Shown in pieces: positions 24,366 to 34,176 of a stretch of DNA of 64,000 nt. The stretch spans positions 87,524 to 151,523 of the forward strand of contig NZ_JAJJBU010000007.1 of NCBI RefSeq assembly GCF_020905375.1, read 5' to 3'. The stretch is from Arthrobacter cryoconiti. Its GTDB lineage: Bacteria; Actinomycetota; Actinomycetes; Actinomycetales; Micrococcaceae. The position numbers and the translations under genes are program-made. The notes under the pieces are model-generated. The model was not told the DNA's origin. It searched no databases and worked only from the letters and a program-made list of their open reading frames with translations. The first letter of the stretch is position 1. The number at the start of each line of letters is the position of its first letter.

Positions 24366-27275
24366 ATGGCTCTGGATCTTACCCCCGTAAAGGGGGGTGC
24401 AAAGCAACGCCTACGTTTGGCGTTGACCATGGCTTGGCGGGATATCCTCCGCCACAAGGGCCGCTCAGGGTTGATCCTGGCTCTGATTGCGTTGCCGATT
24501 TTTGGACTCTCCTTCGCCGCGACTGCAGGGCAGAGCTTGCTCGCGACCCCTGCCGAAACGGCGCTGCACTCTCTGGGGCAAACGCAAGGGCGCCTCAGTA
24601 GTCTTCAGGCAATCAATGCCACCACCGTTCAGTCAGTACGCGGGGATCTGGCGTTTGCCTCCAGATCGGGCGAGCCTGACGAAAAGTTTGTCGCCGCGGC
24701 TCCCGGGGACGTCATTCCGGCGGGGTACCGGGCCATCCGATTCGATGCCACACAGGTGACTAGTCCCGTCGGCCAAGCCCAGGTGAAACTGCAGACCACT
24801 GTCACCACCGTCCTAGACCCGGCCTTTGCAGGGAAGTTCAGCTTAGTGGACGGGGCAGCGCCCACAGGTGTGGCCCAGGCGCTGGGCTCGCCTGGGCTCT
24901 TTACCCGTTTCGGCCTCACCCCAGGACAGAAGCTGACGACGTCGGCCGGCACTTTTGAAATGGTGGGCAAGGTCCGCGACGCAGGGACTGCTGATAGTAA
25001 TTCTGTGCTGTATCTGACTCCGCAACAGGCTCCAGCGGCGTTGTCCTCAAATGGTGCTAATTCCACCGTCTACTTGGTGGGGGAACGGCCGCTCACCTGG
25101 GCCGACGCGAAAGTGTTCAATACCCGCGGCGTTCAGGTCACCTCGCGTAGTTTGCTATTGAACCCACCCTCGCGTGCTGAGCGGCCTGTTCAACCCAATG
25201 ACATGGACTCAAGTTCACGAGAACAAACTGTTGTGAGTTTTGTTTTGATGGGCGCACTTATCGGAGTGCTGGCACTTCTGGAGGTGGGTTTACTGGCCGG
25301 TGCTGCGTTTGCTGTGGGGGCGCGGAAACAGCAGCGGGACCTGGCACTGATAGCCGCATCGGGAGCAGAGGTGAGCATGCTGCGGTTGATCGTGACGGCT
25401 AGCGGCCTGTGGCTAGGTTTAGCCGGTGGGATCGTCGGCGCAGTATTGGGAAGCGTAGCTGCCGCTATTGTGGTGCTGATAGTTCTGGGCGGCGGTTTTG
25501 CCTTCTTTTCAGGCCTTCACTTTCAATGGTTAGGCGTGCTGGTGCTCGTCGGTGTGGGGCTCGTCGCAGGATGGCTTGCGGCCCTGGTACCAGCCCGTTC
25601 CGTGTCCAAGGAGGCATCACTGTCTTCGTTGAAGTCCGGGCGGACGGCGCAAGCTTCTTCCAAATGGGCCGTGCGCATCGGGTTTGGGTTGATAATTCTT
25701 GCGGTGTTGGCCATGGCAGCAGGCTGTGCTATTGCTCTAGTTATACGCAACGATCCCTATAGGCCCAATTGGCAGAACTTATATATAGGGCTCATCATCG
25801 CCGGGGCCGTGCTACTGGTCTTTGCCCTGATCACGCTGACCGGTCGCATCATTGATCTTCTGACGGCGCGGACTGCTTGGCTCCCGGTGGCGTTGCGCAT
25901 GGCGGCGAGGGATTCGGCGCGGAATCGCGGGAGGACTGTGCCCGCCGTCGCAGCGGTGTTGGCCGCCGCCACATTGTCGGGGGCGCTCATGGTCGGCGCA
26001 GCCAGTTCTTTGCAGCAAGCAAGTGATTATTACGGATGGCAATATAACGTCAACCAAACCGGCCTGCCCCTGGAGTATGAAGATTCGGGCCAAGCGGAGG
26101 CGGGAGCGGGCAAGGATGCTGCGGCGGGGCCCACCCTTGTCACGGTGGATTCCGCCAAAGTCATTTCGGCATTGAAAACTTCCCTGGGTGCCGATGTGGT
26201 GACACATGTCCTGCGTGGTGGGCTGCCTTCTAATAGATGCCCATCTGGCACTCTGAGCGAGGCCGGCGTCTATACCGAGAAGCCCTGTGTTGGCTGGGTG
26301 CTAGCCGAACCACCGGCCAATCGTTGCGAACTGGCCAAGGATGGGGGGCCAAAGGACTTTTCCGATTGGCGTTGCAACGGCGCCATGGCTAATACCAGCT
26401 TTGGTACCGCCCTGCCGCCCATCGTTGTTGGTGGTGAACCGGAACTCGCAGCTCTGCTCGGGCATGCCCCGAGCGACGCCGCCAAGACGGCGCTTAAAAC
26501 CGGCGGGATAGTCCTGAGCAACAAGATCTATGCCGGCGACGGCGGCAACGCCACCGTGATTAGTGTTGACTTCCGCGCTGTAACCAGCCGCAGCAATGGA
26601 ATGTACGGCGGGGAGTCAGTTGCCGGCCCGGCGTACCTGCGTCCAAGTTACTTGCCACTGAGCTCCAAAACGCTGCCCGCCGTCGTTGACTCGCCAGCTA
26701 AACCCTTGCATTTCTATGGTGTAGTTTCTCCCGAAACGGCGAAGGCCATGGGCATGCCCGTGGAAGAGCGGACACTCTTGGTGACGCTGGACGGGCCGCT
26801 GAGCCCGGCTGCCGGGGACAGGGTGTCCGCTTCACTGGCCCCCTTTTTGGGTCCGTTCGGCAGCATTAATGTAGAAAAGGGGCCGCCGGCAATCATCAAC
26901 CTGGTCCTGTGGCTCATTGTTCTGGGTGGGGCTCTCATTACACTTAGTGCTGCTGGTATCACGGCGGGTCTGGCGCTCGCCGATGGTCGTAGCGATCATG
27001 CAACGCTGGCCAGTGTTGGCGCGGATACCCGGCTAAGGAAGTCTCTCTCCGGTGCCCAAACGCTCATGAGTGCGTTGCTGGGAACGGTACTAGGGATTGT
27101 TGCCGGGACCATACCAGTCGTGGTGCTGCTTTCCCTCCAACGTGGCTTCGTGATTGTGATTCCGTGGCTTCAAATGGGTGTGCTGGTGGTTTTGGTGCCG
27201 CTGTTTGGTGCCGCTGCCGCGTGGGTCTTCACAAAAGGCAATCTACCCATGACGAAGAGGGAGACGCTAGCCTAA
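24366..27275 (+). CDS. FtsX-like ABC permease
   Basis: 969-residue membrane protein. After a first span (about 30-55) comes a large extracellular domain, then three spans with FtsX-type LGxxGAxxxxx motifs (about 290-420), further spans at 440-530, a second extracellular domain, and a final FtsX block of three spans (about 850-960). This is the duplicated FtsX layout of actinobacterial exporters. It follows the ATPase by a single base. PadR control suggests induction by a toxic lipophilic compound. Confidence 0.88.
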   Translation: MALDLTPVKGGAKQRLRLALTMAWRDILRHKGRSGLILALIALPIFGLSFAATAGQSLLATPAETALHSLGQTQGRLSSLQAINATTVQSVRGDLAFASRSGEPDEKFVAAAPGDVIPAGYRAIRFDATQVTSPVGQAQVKLQTTVTTVLDPAFAGKFSLVDGAAPTGVAQALGSPGLFTRFGLTPGQKLTTSAGTFEMVGKVRDAGTADSNSVLYLTPQQAPAALSSNGANSTVYLVGERPLTWADAKVFNTRGVQVTSRSLLLNPPSRAERPVQPNDMDSSSREQTVVSFVLMGALIGVLALLEVGLLAGAAFAVGARKQQRDLALIAASGAEVSMLRLIVTASGLWLGLAGGIVGAVLGSVAAAIVVLIVLGGGFAFFSGLHFQWLGVLVLVGVGLVAGWLAALVPARSVSKEASLSSLKSGRTAQASSKWAVRIGFGLIILAVLAMAAGCAIALVIRNDPYRPNWQNLYIGLIIAGAVLLVFALITLTGRIIDLLTARTAWLPVALRMAARDSARNRGRTVPAVAAVLAAATLSGALMVGAASSLQQASDYYGWQYNVNQTGLPLEYEDSGQAEAGAGKDAAAGPTLVTVDSAKVISALKTSLGADVVTHVLRGGLPSNRCPSGTLSEAGVYTEKPCVGWVLAEPPANRCELAKDGGPKDFSDWRCNGAMANTSFGTALPPIVVGGEPELAALLGHAPSDAAKTALKTGGIVLSNKIYAGDGGNATVISVDFRAVTSRSNGMYGGESVAGPAYLRPSYLPLSSKTLPAVVDSPAKPLHFYGVVSPETAKAMGMPVEERTLLVTLDGPLSPAAGDRVSASLAPFLGPFGSINVEKGPPAIINLVLWLIVLGGALITLSAAGITAGLALADGRSDHATLASVGADTRLRKSLSGAQTLMSALLGTVLGIVAGTIPVVVLLSLQRGFVIVIPWLQMGVLVVLVPLFGAAAAWVFTKGNLPMTKRETLA

Positions 27276-27593
27276 ACTGCTTGAGCAAGAAGAGGCACTT
27301 CCTCTTCGGGGGCGAAACAACGCGTTCGCCGCCGGGCACTGCCGCGCCAAACCCTTATGAGAGACTCAAGCTATGACGCAGATTTCGCATCCCGCTGCCG
27401 CCCCGCACGGGTTGATCAGCCCAGTGTGGCGGATCTGGTGGATCCGCTGGTCAACATTATGAACAATGGGGCCATGGCAAAAAAGCTTGTTGGTGACGTC
27501 AAAAGCGCGCCACGAGATAATGCCGTCCGGGTCCGAAAAGTCTGACGCCGGCAGTCCCGGCCAATTCCTCTGACCGCAAGGAAGCGGCACTCG
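27276..27593. other. Gap with no supportable gene
   Basis: 318 bases between the permease and the next ORF. Two overlapping short frames occur (27357-27545 on plus; a frame opening at ATG near 27374 ending at 27460), neither with a ribosome site or recognisable product. Confidence 0.4.
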
Positions 27594-28079
27594 ATGATTT
27601 TCAAGTCTCTTTTTAGCAGCGCTCGCCAGGGCAGATCCGACGACGTTGAGTTGGGCAAAGGCGTCTGGCGCCGTTCTCACGACCGTTTTCGTCGGGGGTT
27701 GGACAGGTTCCATCAGATGCTTGAAGGCGTCGAGACGGACATGTCCAAACCCGGGGCAAGCGCTGCTCTGTCCAACGCCTACGCGGAACTGGTCCCCATC
27801 GCGGACGTTCTTGCGGAGCTATTGCCCAAGGTGCGCACAATCGCCCAACAAGCTCACGCAATCGCTCCCAGTGAAGGAATGGAAATTCCAACGGGTACCG
27901 GCGGATACCTCAACGATGTTCACCGTGAGCTGTCACGGGCGGGAAATGCGCTGGCGGCTGCGGCTGAGGCAGTGGCCTTAGTCCGGCTCGGCGTCGGGGA
28001 AGTGTCCGGTGTGGAACGCAAGGCCGGGATTGTCGCAGAGCACGTAGGCAGGGCACGGGAGCTGTTGACGAAGCGGTAA
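27594..28079 (+). CDS. Hypothetical helical protein
   Basis: 161 residues, apparently all alpha-helical and soluble; no signal peptide or motif that I recognise. It opens MIFKSLFSSARQ and has heptad-like Leu/Ala spacing in PIADVLAELLPKVRTIAQQA and VHRELSRAGNALAAAAEA. GGAAG stands about 9 bases before the ATG. A hairpin follows before the iron transporter, so it is probably a separate unit. Function unknown. Confidence 0.6.
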   Translation: MIFKSLFSSARQGRSDDVELGKGVWRRSHDRFRRGLDRFHQMLEGVETDMSKPGASAALSNAYAELVPIADVLAELLPKVRTIAQQAHAIAPSEGMEIPTGTGGYLNDVHRELSRAGNALAAAAEAVALVRLGVGEVSGVERKAGIVAEHVGRARELLTKR

Positions 28080-28092
28080 AAATCGCAGCATC

Positions 28093-28109
28093 ATTGGACC
28101 GCGTCCAAT
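28093..28109. repeat. Short inverted repeat ATTGGAC-CGC-GTCCAAT
   Basis: Perfect 7-base arms with a 3-base centre, 14 bases past the hypothetical gene stop. It could be an operator or a first terminator stem. Confidence 0.4.
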
Positions 28110-28120
28110 TTAGATACAGA

Positions 28121-28154
28121 AATGTGACGCAATTCTAGAGAGTTGCGTCACATT
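28121..28154. terminator. Hairpin between hypothetical gene and iron operon
   Basis: AATGTGACGCAA and TTGCGTCACATT are perfect arms with a 10-base loop. It separates the 27594 gene from the fbp-like operon. No T-run follows, so an operator role remains possible. Confidence 0.55.
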
Positions 28155-28163
28155 AGGCCAAAG

Positions 28164-28182
28164 AGAGGGTTGCCTCACCTAA
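28164..28182. promoter_or_regulatory. DtxR/IdeR-like iron box
   Basis: The 19-base stretch matches the TTAGGTTAGCCTAACCTAA consensus at 14 positions, with the right half (GCCTcACCTAA) nearly exact. It lies 55 bases before the iron-binding lipoprotein, so iron-dependent repression is likely. Confidence 0.6.
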
Positions 28183-28236
28183 TCTCGTAATACCATCGGT
28201 AATAGTTCGCTAATTTCTACTCGCCGAAAGGCCCCG

Positions 28237-29286
28237 ATGAAGACTCTTTTCAACAAGACCGCACTGGCAGCCGTTGCTGGAATTTCCGTATTGGCTCTAG
28301 CCGCCTGCAGTGGGGGTACTACTCCTGCAGCTTCCGATGGCGCCCAGGGATCTGCCACGGACTCCATTACGGTCTACAACGCCCAGCACGAATCGCTTAC
28401 CCAGGCCTGGGTTGATGCTTTCACCAAGGAAACCGGCATCAAGGTCACCTTGCGCAACGGCGACGATTCCGAGCTGAGCAACCAGATCATCCAAGAGGGA
28501 TCGAAGTCGCCAGCCGATGTCTTCTTGACGGAGAACTCGCCGGCGATGACGCAGATTGAGAATGCTGGTTTGTTCACGGACATCACCAGCAAGATCAAGG
28601 ATCAGGTTCCGGCGCAGTACCGGCCCTCCACTAACAAGTGGACCGGAATTGCCGCTCGCAGCACAGTGTTTGCTTACAACAAGGACAAGCTCACCGAGGC
28701 CCAACTGCCCAAGTCGATCATGGACCTGGCCGATCCCGCGTGGAAGGACCGCTGGGCGGCATCACCTTCTGGTGCAGATTTCCAAGCCATTGTCTCCGCC
28801 ATGTTGGAGCTGAAAGGCCAGGACGCTACCTTGTCTTGGCTGAAGTCAATGAAGGAAAATTCCAAGGCTTACAAAGGCAACAGCACTGCCATGAAGGCGG
28901 TCAACGCTGGCGAGGTGGACGGTGCCATCATCTACCACTACTACTGGTTCGGTGACCAGGCCAAGACTGGCGAGAATTCCAAGAACGTCGCTCTTGAGTA
29001 CTTCAAGAACGAGGATCCGGGTGCCTTTGTTTCAGTTTCCGGCGGTGGCGTTCTGGCCTCAAGTAAGCATCAAGCGAGTGCAGAAAAGTTCTTAGAATTC
29101 ATTACGGGCAAGGCCGGGCAGACCATTTTGCAAACTGGCACATCCTTTGAATACCCGGTTGCCAGTGACGTTGCGCCTAACGCCAAGCTGACTCCGCTGA
29201 AGGAGTTGCAGGCACCAAAGGTTGACGCTGCCAAGCTCAATTCACAAAAAGTCACCGATCTCATGACGCAGGCCGGTCTACTCTAG
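28237..29286 (+). CDS. Iron(III) ABC transporter substrate-binding lipoprotein
   Basis: 349-residue lipoprotein: signal peptide with lipobox LAAC (Cys at about 24), then a periplasmic-binding-protein fold of the FbpA/Fe3+ class ([30 protein letters not shown] near 230, with the paired Tyr that bind iron). Its partners are the permease and ATPase downstream, with 5 bases to the permease start. A DtxR-like box lies upstream. The exact cargo (free ferric ion or small complex) is not readable. Confidence 0.88.
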   Translation: MKTLFNKTALAAVAGISVLALAACSGGTTPAASDGAQGSATDSITVYNAQHESLTQAWVDAFTKETGIKVTLRNGDDSELSNQIIQEGSKSPADVFLTENSPAMTQIENAGLFTDITSKIKDQVPAQYRPSTNKWTGIAARSTVFAYNKDKLTEAQLPKSIMDLADPAWKDRWAASPSGADFQAIVSAMLELKGQDATLSWLKSMKENSKAYKGNSTAMKAVNAGEVDGAIIYHYYWFGDQAKTGENSKNVALEYFKNEDPGAFVSVSGGGVLASSKHQASAEKFLEFITGKAGQTILQTGTSFEYPVASDVAPNAKLTPLKELQAPKVDAAKLNSQKVTDLMTQAGLL

Positions 29287-29291
29287 TACTA

Positions 29292-30890
29292 ATGGTTTTT
29301 ATGAAGAGCACGACGGCGGTTGGTACGCCGCGTAGGAAGACCCACCATGGCGGTCCCAAGGGCCGGAGCACACGCTCCGGCCCTTGGGCCGTCGTCGTGC
29401 TCTGCCTTGTGATCGCACTTTTCTCTTTACTGCCGCTGGGGTACGTGGCGGTCATGACCGTCGACGCCGGTTGGGACACCGTTGTGAAGCTGGTGTTCCG
29501 TGCGCGTGTGGCGGATTTACTGCTGAACACCGTAGCGCTGGTGGTCATTACGGTGCCGCTGTGTGTGGTCCTGGGGATCGCCGGGGCATGGCTGGTGGAG
29601 CGGACCAGGCTCCGGGGGCACAAATTTTGGGCGGTCATGCTGGCCGCGCCACTCGCCATTCCAGCCTTCGTGAACAGCTACGCATGGGTCAGTGCCATAC
29701 CTTCACTTGGGGGCATATTTGGTGGCGTGTTGATCTCCACATTGTCCTACTTCCCCCTGGTGTACATCCCGGTGGCTGCCGTGCTGAGCCGAATGGACCC
29801 GGCGTTGGAACAAACTGGCTCATCGCTTGGTTTGGGGCCGTGGCGAATATTTTTCAGGGTGGTTTTACCGCAATTGCGCCTAGCCACTGCCGGTGGCGCC
29901 CTGCTGGTCTCCTTGCACCTTCTGGCCGAATATGGCGCTTTTGCCATGATTCAATTTGATACGTTCACCACCGCCATCTACGATCAATTCCGTTCCACGT
30001 TCAATGGTGCGGCTGCCAATATGCTAGCCAGTGTGCTGGTGCTGCTGTGCCTATTGCTGCTGTTGGGGGAGACAAAAGCTCGCGGGAGTGCCCGGTATGC
30101 CCGGGTGGGTGCGGGCGCCCAGGCGAACCCGGCCCGGTTGCGGCTGGGTCTGTTCCAGCTACCCGGGCAACTATTTCTCGTGGCATTGAGTGTGCTGGCC
30201 TTGGGTGTGCCGTTGTTCCACGTTTTCCGGTGGCTGATTGCCGGCGGGACGGCTATCTGGACCCGCGATGCCCTGATTCAGGCATTGCTGCAAACCTTGG
30301 GCTATGGGCTTGTGGGTGCCGCCGTGACAACAGTCCTGGCTTTCCCGCTCGCTTACCTGGTGATCCGCCATCCCGGGCCTGTTTCAAAAATGTTGGAGGG
30401 AGCCAACTACATTTCCAGCTCGATGCCCGGAATCGTGGTGGCTCTGGCTCTGGTGACCATCACCATCCACAACGTACCCGCCATCTACCAGACCGCCGTC
30501 GTACTGGTAGGGGCGTATGCATTGCTGTTTATGCCGCGAGCTTTGGTGAACTTGCGCGCTGGGCTGGCACAGGCTCCCAAGGAACTTGATGAGGCCGCTC
30601 AGGCGCTGGGAAAGCCTCCCTTGCTTGCCTTTCTCAAAGTGACGCTTCGGCTCACGGCGCCAGCTGCGGCTGGAGGGGCGGCGCTGGTGTTCTTGGGTAT
30701 CGTCAATGAACTTACGGCCACGCTGTTATTGGCCCCGAACGGGACCACCACGCTGGCTACGGAATTTTGGTCGCTCAGCAGCGAGATCGATTACACGGGT
30801 GCCGCACCCTATGCGTTGCTGATGATCCTGCTGTCCGCGCCCATGACCTATCTACTTTTCGCCCAATCCAAGAAAGCAGCTGGACAGTGA
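29292..30890 (+). CDS. Iron(III) ABC transporter permease (FbpB type)
   Basis: 532-residue permease with about 12 membrane spans in two homologous halves, each carrying an EAA-type loop ([22 protein letters not shown] at about 175 and [19 protein letters not shown] near 435 in pieces). That duplicated form is typical of Fe3+/thiamine importers. A perfect 15-base-arm hairpin lies inside codons 22-33. Its stop overlaps the GTG of the ATPase gene. Confidence 0.88.
   Translation: MVFMKSTTAVGTPRRKTHHGGPKGRSTRSGPWAVVVLCLVIALFSLLPLGYVAVMTVDAGWDTVVKLVFRARVADLLLNTVALVVITVPLCVVLGIAGAWLVERTRLRGHKFWAVMLAAPLAIPAFVNSYAWVSAIPSLGGIFGGVLISTLSYFPLVYIPVAAVLSRMDPALEQTGSSLGLGPWRIFFRVVLPQLRLATAGGALLVSLHLLAEYGAFAMIQFDTFTTAIYDQFRSTFNGAAANMLASVLVLLCLLLLLGETKARGSARYARVGAGAQANPARLRLGLFQLPGQLFLVALSVLALGVPLFHVFRWLIAGGTAIWTRDALIQALLQTLGYGLVGAAVTTVLAFPLAYLVIRHPGPVSKMLEGANYISSSMPGIVVALALVTITIHNVPAIYQTAVVLVGAYALLFMPRALVNLRAGLAQAPKELDEAAQALGKPPLLAFLKVTLRLTAPAAAGGAALVFLGIVNELTATLLLAPNGTTTLATEFWSLSSEIDYTGAAPYALLMILLSAPMTYLLFAQSKKAAGQ
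29355..29388. repeat. Intragenic hairpin at the permease 5' end
   Basis: CCCAAGGGCCGGAGC and its exact complement flank a 4-base ACAC loop inside the permease reading frame, 65 bases past its start. There is no T-run. It could protect the 3' end of the binding-protein mRNA or lower permease output. Confidence 0.7.
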
Positions 30891-32038
30891 CACCACCGCG
30901 TAGGCCAGTTCCGGCACTGGCCCCGAAGCTCGAGTTCGAGCCAACTCCCGGGCACGTTACGGATCATTTGCAGGTAACTGGTGCCCGAAAGTCGTTCGGT
31001 GGAACCGAGGTTTTGAAGGGGGTGGACCTCACCGTTGCGCAGGGACGGACGACGGCGATAGTGGGGGCTTCAGGTTCCGGCAAGACCACGTTGCTGCGGC
31101 TCATTGCCGGGTTTGAGGCTGCCGACGCCGGCAGCATCTTCCTTGACGGGACCGAGGTGGCAGGGCCCGGGAAGTGGGTGCCAGCCCATAAACGCAGTGT
31201 TGGTTACGTAGCTCAGGATGGCGCGCTGTTCCCGCATCTGAGCGTTGGACAAAACATTGCCTTTGGTCTGCCCGAGCGTGGCCGGGCAGCTAATACGCGG
31301 GTGGGTGAACTGTTGGAAATGGTGTCCATGGACCACTCCTACGCCAAACGACGCCCGTCGCAGCTCTCCGGTGGGCAGCAACAGCGTGTGGCTCTGGCCC
31401 GGGCTTTGGCCCGCAGGCCCGAACTTATGCTCCTGGACGAGCCATTTAGCGCCCTGGATGCTGGGCTGCGAGTAGCTACGCGCCGCACGGTATCCAAGAC
31501 GTTGACGGACGCGGGAGTCACCACGATCTTGGTCACTCATGATCAGGCTGAGGCGCTCAGTTTCGCCGACCAGGTAGCCGTGATGAGAGACGGGCGGCTG
31601 GCCCAGATTGGGAGCCCCTTTGTGGTGTACACGCGCCCAAGTGATCGTGCCACGGCAGAATTTCTGGGGGACGCAGTCATTTTGGAAGCATGGATGGAGG
31701 GGTCCTTGGCGCTGTGTTCACTGGGCGGCATCCCGGTGCGTCGGCCTCCTGTGCAGGGAAGGGTCCACTTGATGCTTCGTCCAGAGCAAATCCGCATCAC
31801 AGAGGGCGGAAAAATTCGCGGCAAAGTGGTGGACACGGACTACTTCGGTCCGGAGACCACCGTCCGCATCCAGTTGGCGCCCATTGTGGTTGATGAGGGA
31901 CGTCCCGTTGACCCGCACCAGCCTGTGGGCGGTGAGGTGATCAATATCCGGCACTGGAACGCCATGTTGGCCCGTCCCGGCACCGAACTCTCACTAAAGG
32001 TGGTTGGCGAGGGAGTCGTTTTTCCCTGGGAGGGCTAA
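30887..32038 (+). CDS. Iron(III) ABC transporter ATP-binding protein (FbpC type)
   Basis: 383-residue ATPase: Walker [10 protein letters not shown], signature LSGGQQQR, Walker [13 protein letters not shown], followed by a C-terminal TOBE-like domain (about 280-383). I chose the GTG at 30887 because it overlaps the permease stop (GTGA), a common coupling arrangement; the longer frame would overlap the permease by 120 bases. It completes the binding protein-permease-ATPase set. It converges on the LtrA gene with only 25 bases between. Confidence 0.9.
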   Translation: MTPPRRPVPALAPKLEFEPTPGHVTDHLQVTGARKSFGGTEVLKGVDLTVAQGRTTAIVGASGSGKTTLLRLIAGFEAADAGSIFLDGTEVAGPGKWVPAHKRSVGYVAQDGALFPHLSVGQNIAFGLPERGRAANTRVGELLEMVSMDHSYAKRRPSQLSGGQQQRVALARALARRPELMLLDEPFSALDAGLRVATRRTVSKTLTDAGVTTILVTHDQAEALSFADQVAVMRDGRLAQIGSPFVVYTRPSDRATAEFLGDAVILEAWMEGSLALCSLGGIPVRRPPVQGRVHLMLRPEQIRITEGGKIRGKVVDTDYFGPETTVRIQLAPIVVDEGRPVDPHQPVGGEVINIRHWNAMLARPGTELSLKVVGEGVVFPWEG

Positions 32039-32063
32039 AATCCTGGACGACGCCGGGCGCTGA

Positions 32064-33290
32064 CTAGTATTTCTGGGTGAACGGTTCGGTACTGGCTCGT
32101 TGCCGGTGTTCCGCGACGCGCTTGTGGAGTTCCATGTATGCCGTCAGCCCGATGAGGAGCGCCACGGCCATCCCGAGCGCCGCAGCTGCTGCAACCACCG
32201 TGCTGGCTAACACCAGAAGAAGACTGATCCCCACGGCCGGGATAGACCATCGCAAGACGTGCGCAGCTTCCTGGCCATATCGCAGTGAGACCAGGGCATT
32301 CGTCAGATAGAACAGGGCCAAACCGCCGCCGAGGGTAATACCTGAGCCCAGCGGGAGCCTGGTGAGAGGCGCCGGGATGGCAGTGGAGATGGCTCCGGCA
32401 ATCGCGGTTAAGCCCACTACCAATAGAAATGGCATGAACAGTGTGGTTTCAATGACCGCAACAAAGTCACGGCGACGAGTCAGCTGCTCCAGGCCCTCGC
32501 TGAGCGTGCCCATTCCATATTGGAAAAAAGTCCAACCGAGCAGCGCCACAATCACAAAGCCAAGAGCTCCCGTGAGCCAGGCTTCCTTATTCCACGTGGC
32601 TGAAACTTGGGTGACGACTGTAAAGACAGACTCTCCGAGGACAATGATGACAAACAGACCCAGCCTTTCGGCGGCGTGTTCGACGTTCATGCCAGCGATT
32701 CCACTATCTGGTTGTAGCCGCCCACTGACGAGCACCAAGACTACCTCTACGATGATCGCCACCGCCCACAGGACGACGGCGATATCCAAGGGCAGAAGAG
32801 CAGCCACCAGCCACAGCGCAGCCGTCCCGCCGTTGTAAGCCCAAATGCGCCATAGTGGTGCCGCTCCGATGGCGTCCCGGTGCCTATAGAGCCAGAGCAT
32901 CAGCAGAATCGTCCGCAGGACTGCGTTTGCTAGCGAGAATGCCCAGGCCCGGTTGCCAAGAGCCTCTGGCGCGGCAGCAGCCATCAAACTTGCCGCCGCC
33001 ATCGCCGCAAGCATGGCGAGCCCGAGCTGACGGGCCGTCAAGTTCGGTAGAAGATTTACCACCGAGACTATGTTCACCCATGCCCACCAGGCTGGGAAGA
33101 ACAAGAGGACGAAAGTGCCGAATTGGGCCAGCCCCGGGTCGCCGTGGATCCCGTGTGCCAGCTGACCGACAAGTGCCACAAAGACGAGGTCGAAGAACAG
33201 TTCCATCCAGTGGACACGGCCAGGTTCCCGAGCCGGCGCATTGCGTGAAGTGGGGGCAGCGCGTCCTGGCGGGATTGGACGAGGGATCAT
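32064..33290 (-). CDS. Low-temperature-requirement A (LtrA) family membrane protein
   Basis: 408 residues with about 11-12 membrane spans. The N-terminal WMELFFDLVFVALV is the family signature and VIVLGESVFTVV a second conserved segment. LtrA was named from a Listeria cold-growth mutant; the molecular role is unknown. Its start overlaps the TetR stop by 4 bases, so it is co-expressed with and probably controlled by that repressor. Confidence 0.9.
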   Translation of the reverse strand: MIPRPIPPGRAAPTSRNAPAREPGRVHWMELFFDLVFVALVGQLAHGIHGDPGLAQFGTFVLLFFPAWWAWVNIVSVVNLLPNLTARQLGLAMLAAMAAASLMAAAAPEALGNRAWAFSLANAVLRTILLMLWLYRHRDAIGAAPLWRIWAYNGGTAALWLVAALLPLDIAVVLWAVAIIVEVVLVLVSGRLQPDSGIAGMNVEHAAERLGLFVIIVLGESVFTVVTQVSATWNKEAWLTGALGFVIVALLGWTFFQYGMGTLSEGLEQLTRRRDFVAVIETTLFMPFLLVVGLTAIAGAISTAIPAPLTRLPLGSGITLGGGLALFYLTNALVSLRYGQEAAHVLRWSIPAVGISLLLVLASTVVAAAAALGMAVALLIGLTAYMELHKRVAEHRQRASTEPFTQKY

Positions 33291-34045
33291 GGCTGGTTGC
33301 TAAGAGAAGTGCTCATTAGGGAATCTGAAAATAGCAGGCCCAGGGTGAAATTGAAGCGATCGTTTCCTTCGCCCGCTGTGAGTTCGTGTGTGTGAGCCAC
33401 AGTGTACGGAAAACTGTTCGCCGGCAGCATGTTCAAACGCTCAATGGTCTCACTGCGATCCAGCACACGGTTGTCCAACTCAGGGCCAGGCTGGTTTCTT
33501 AGGGAGGATTCAAGACTGTAAGCGGTGACGTAGAGGTAGGCGGCGTCGATGACCCAGGCAGCGGATTGTGCTGGCACACCTGCGCAGAGCAGGATCGCGA
33601 GCATGCCTTCGCTAACTCGAAGAGTGTCCAAACTGTTGGGAGCAGTTGCCAACGTGGCCCGCGAGATGCCGGGGTAGCGCAGGAACTGCTCCCGAAGCTG
33701 CCCGCACACGTCGATGATCTGGCGTTGCCACTGCCGTGGATCCGGTGTCGGCAATACCACTCGGGCGCATAACTTTCCGATCAATAGGTCATCCAGTTCC
33801 CCCTTGTTGCGAACATGCGCATACAAGGAAGCGGGGCCAGTTTGCAGGGCAGTGGCGACCCTGCGCATTGACAGGGCGTCAAATCCTTCGCCTTCAACGA
33901 TCTGGAGTGCCGTGTCCAAGATTCGTTCGATGCTCAAGGGTGTTTTTCGGGCACCGCGTGCTCCGTGGGGCTCCTCGAAGGCGGCGATTTGAGCCGCCCA
34001 CTGTTCGCGGGACAGGGGGTCGCCGGGGGTGGTTCTCTTGGCCAT
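33287..34045 (-). CDS. TetR-family regulator
   Basis: 252 residues. The helix-turn-helix covers about 40-85 (LDTALQIVEGEGFDALSM, then MRRVATALQTGPASLYAHV); the rest is a helical ligand domain with a C-terminal part like TetR class regulators. The ATG has TACGAT exactly 6 bases upstream, so the mRNA is likely leaderless. Three matching operator boxes fill the gap to the divergent MFS pump, implying control of both directions. Confidence 0.88.
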   Translation of the reverse strand: MAKRTTPGDPLSREQWAAQIAAFEEPHGARGARKTPLSIERILDTALQIVEGEGFDALSMRRVATALQTGPASLYAHVRNKGELDDLLIGKLCARVVLPTPDPRQWQRQIIDVCGQLREQFLRYPGISRATLATAPNSLDTLRVSEGMLAILLCAGVPAQSAAWVIDAAYLYVTAYSLESSLRNQPGPELDNRVLDRSETIERLNMLPANSFPYTVAHTHELTAGEGNDRFNFTLGLLFSDSLMSTSLSNQP

Positions 34046-34068
34046 GGTTCCATCGTAGCACTTGACTC

Positions 34069-34116
34069 GAACGGTGTTTAGAAGATAGAACAGTGTTCGT
34101 TACTAAAACACCGTTC
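34069..34116. promoter_or_regulatory. Three evenly spaced TetR operators
   Basis: GAACGGTGTTT (34069-34079), the perfect palindrome GAACAGTGTTC (34088-34098), and GAACGGTGTTT inverted (34106-34116) are centred 18-19 bases apart. TTGACT at 34062-34067 and ATAGAA at 34085-34090 form a 17-base-spaced promoter for the MFS gene overlapped by the boxes. Confidence 0.75.
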
Positions 34117-34176
34117 GTTAAAATGGTGGGTAACCATCCAGCAACGTTCGCCCCAAACTGCACGAGAGGACTCCGC

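Noticed and set aside
27357..27545. 62-residue frame in the exporter-hypothetical gap
   Set aside because: No ribosome site, no recognisable product, and competing frames of similar quality.
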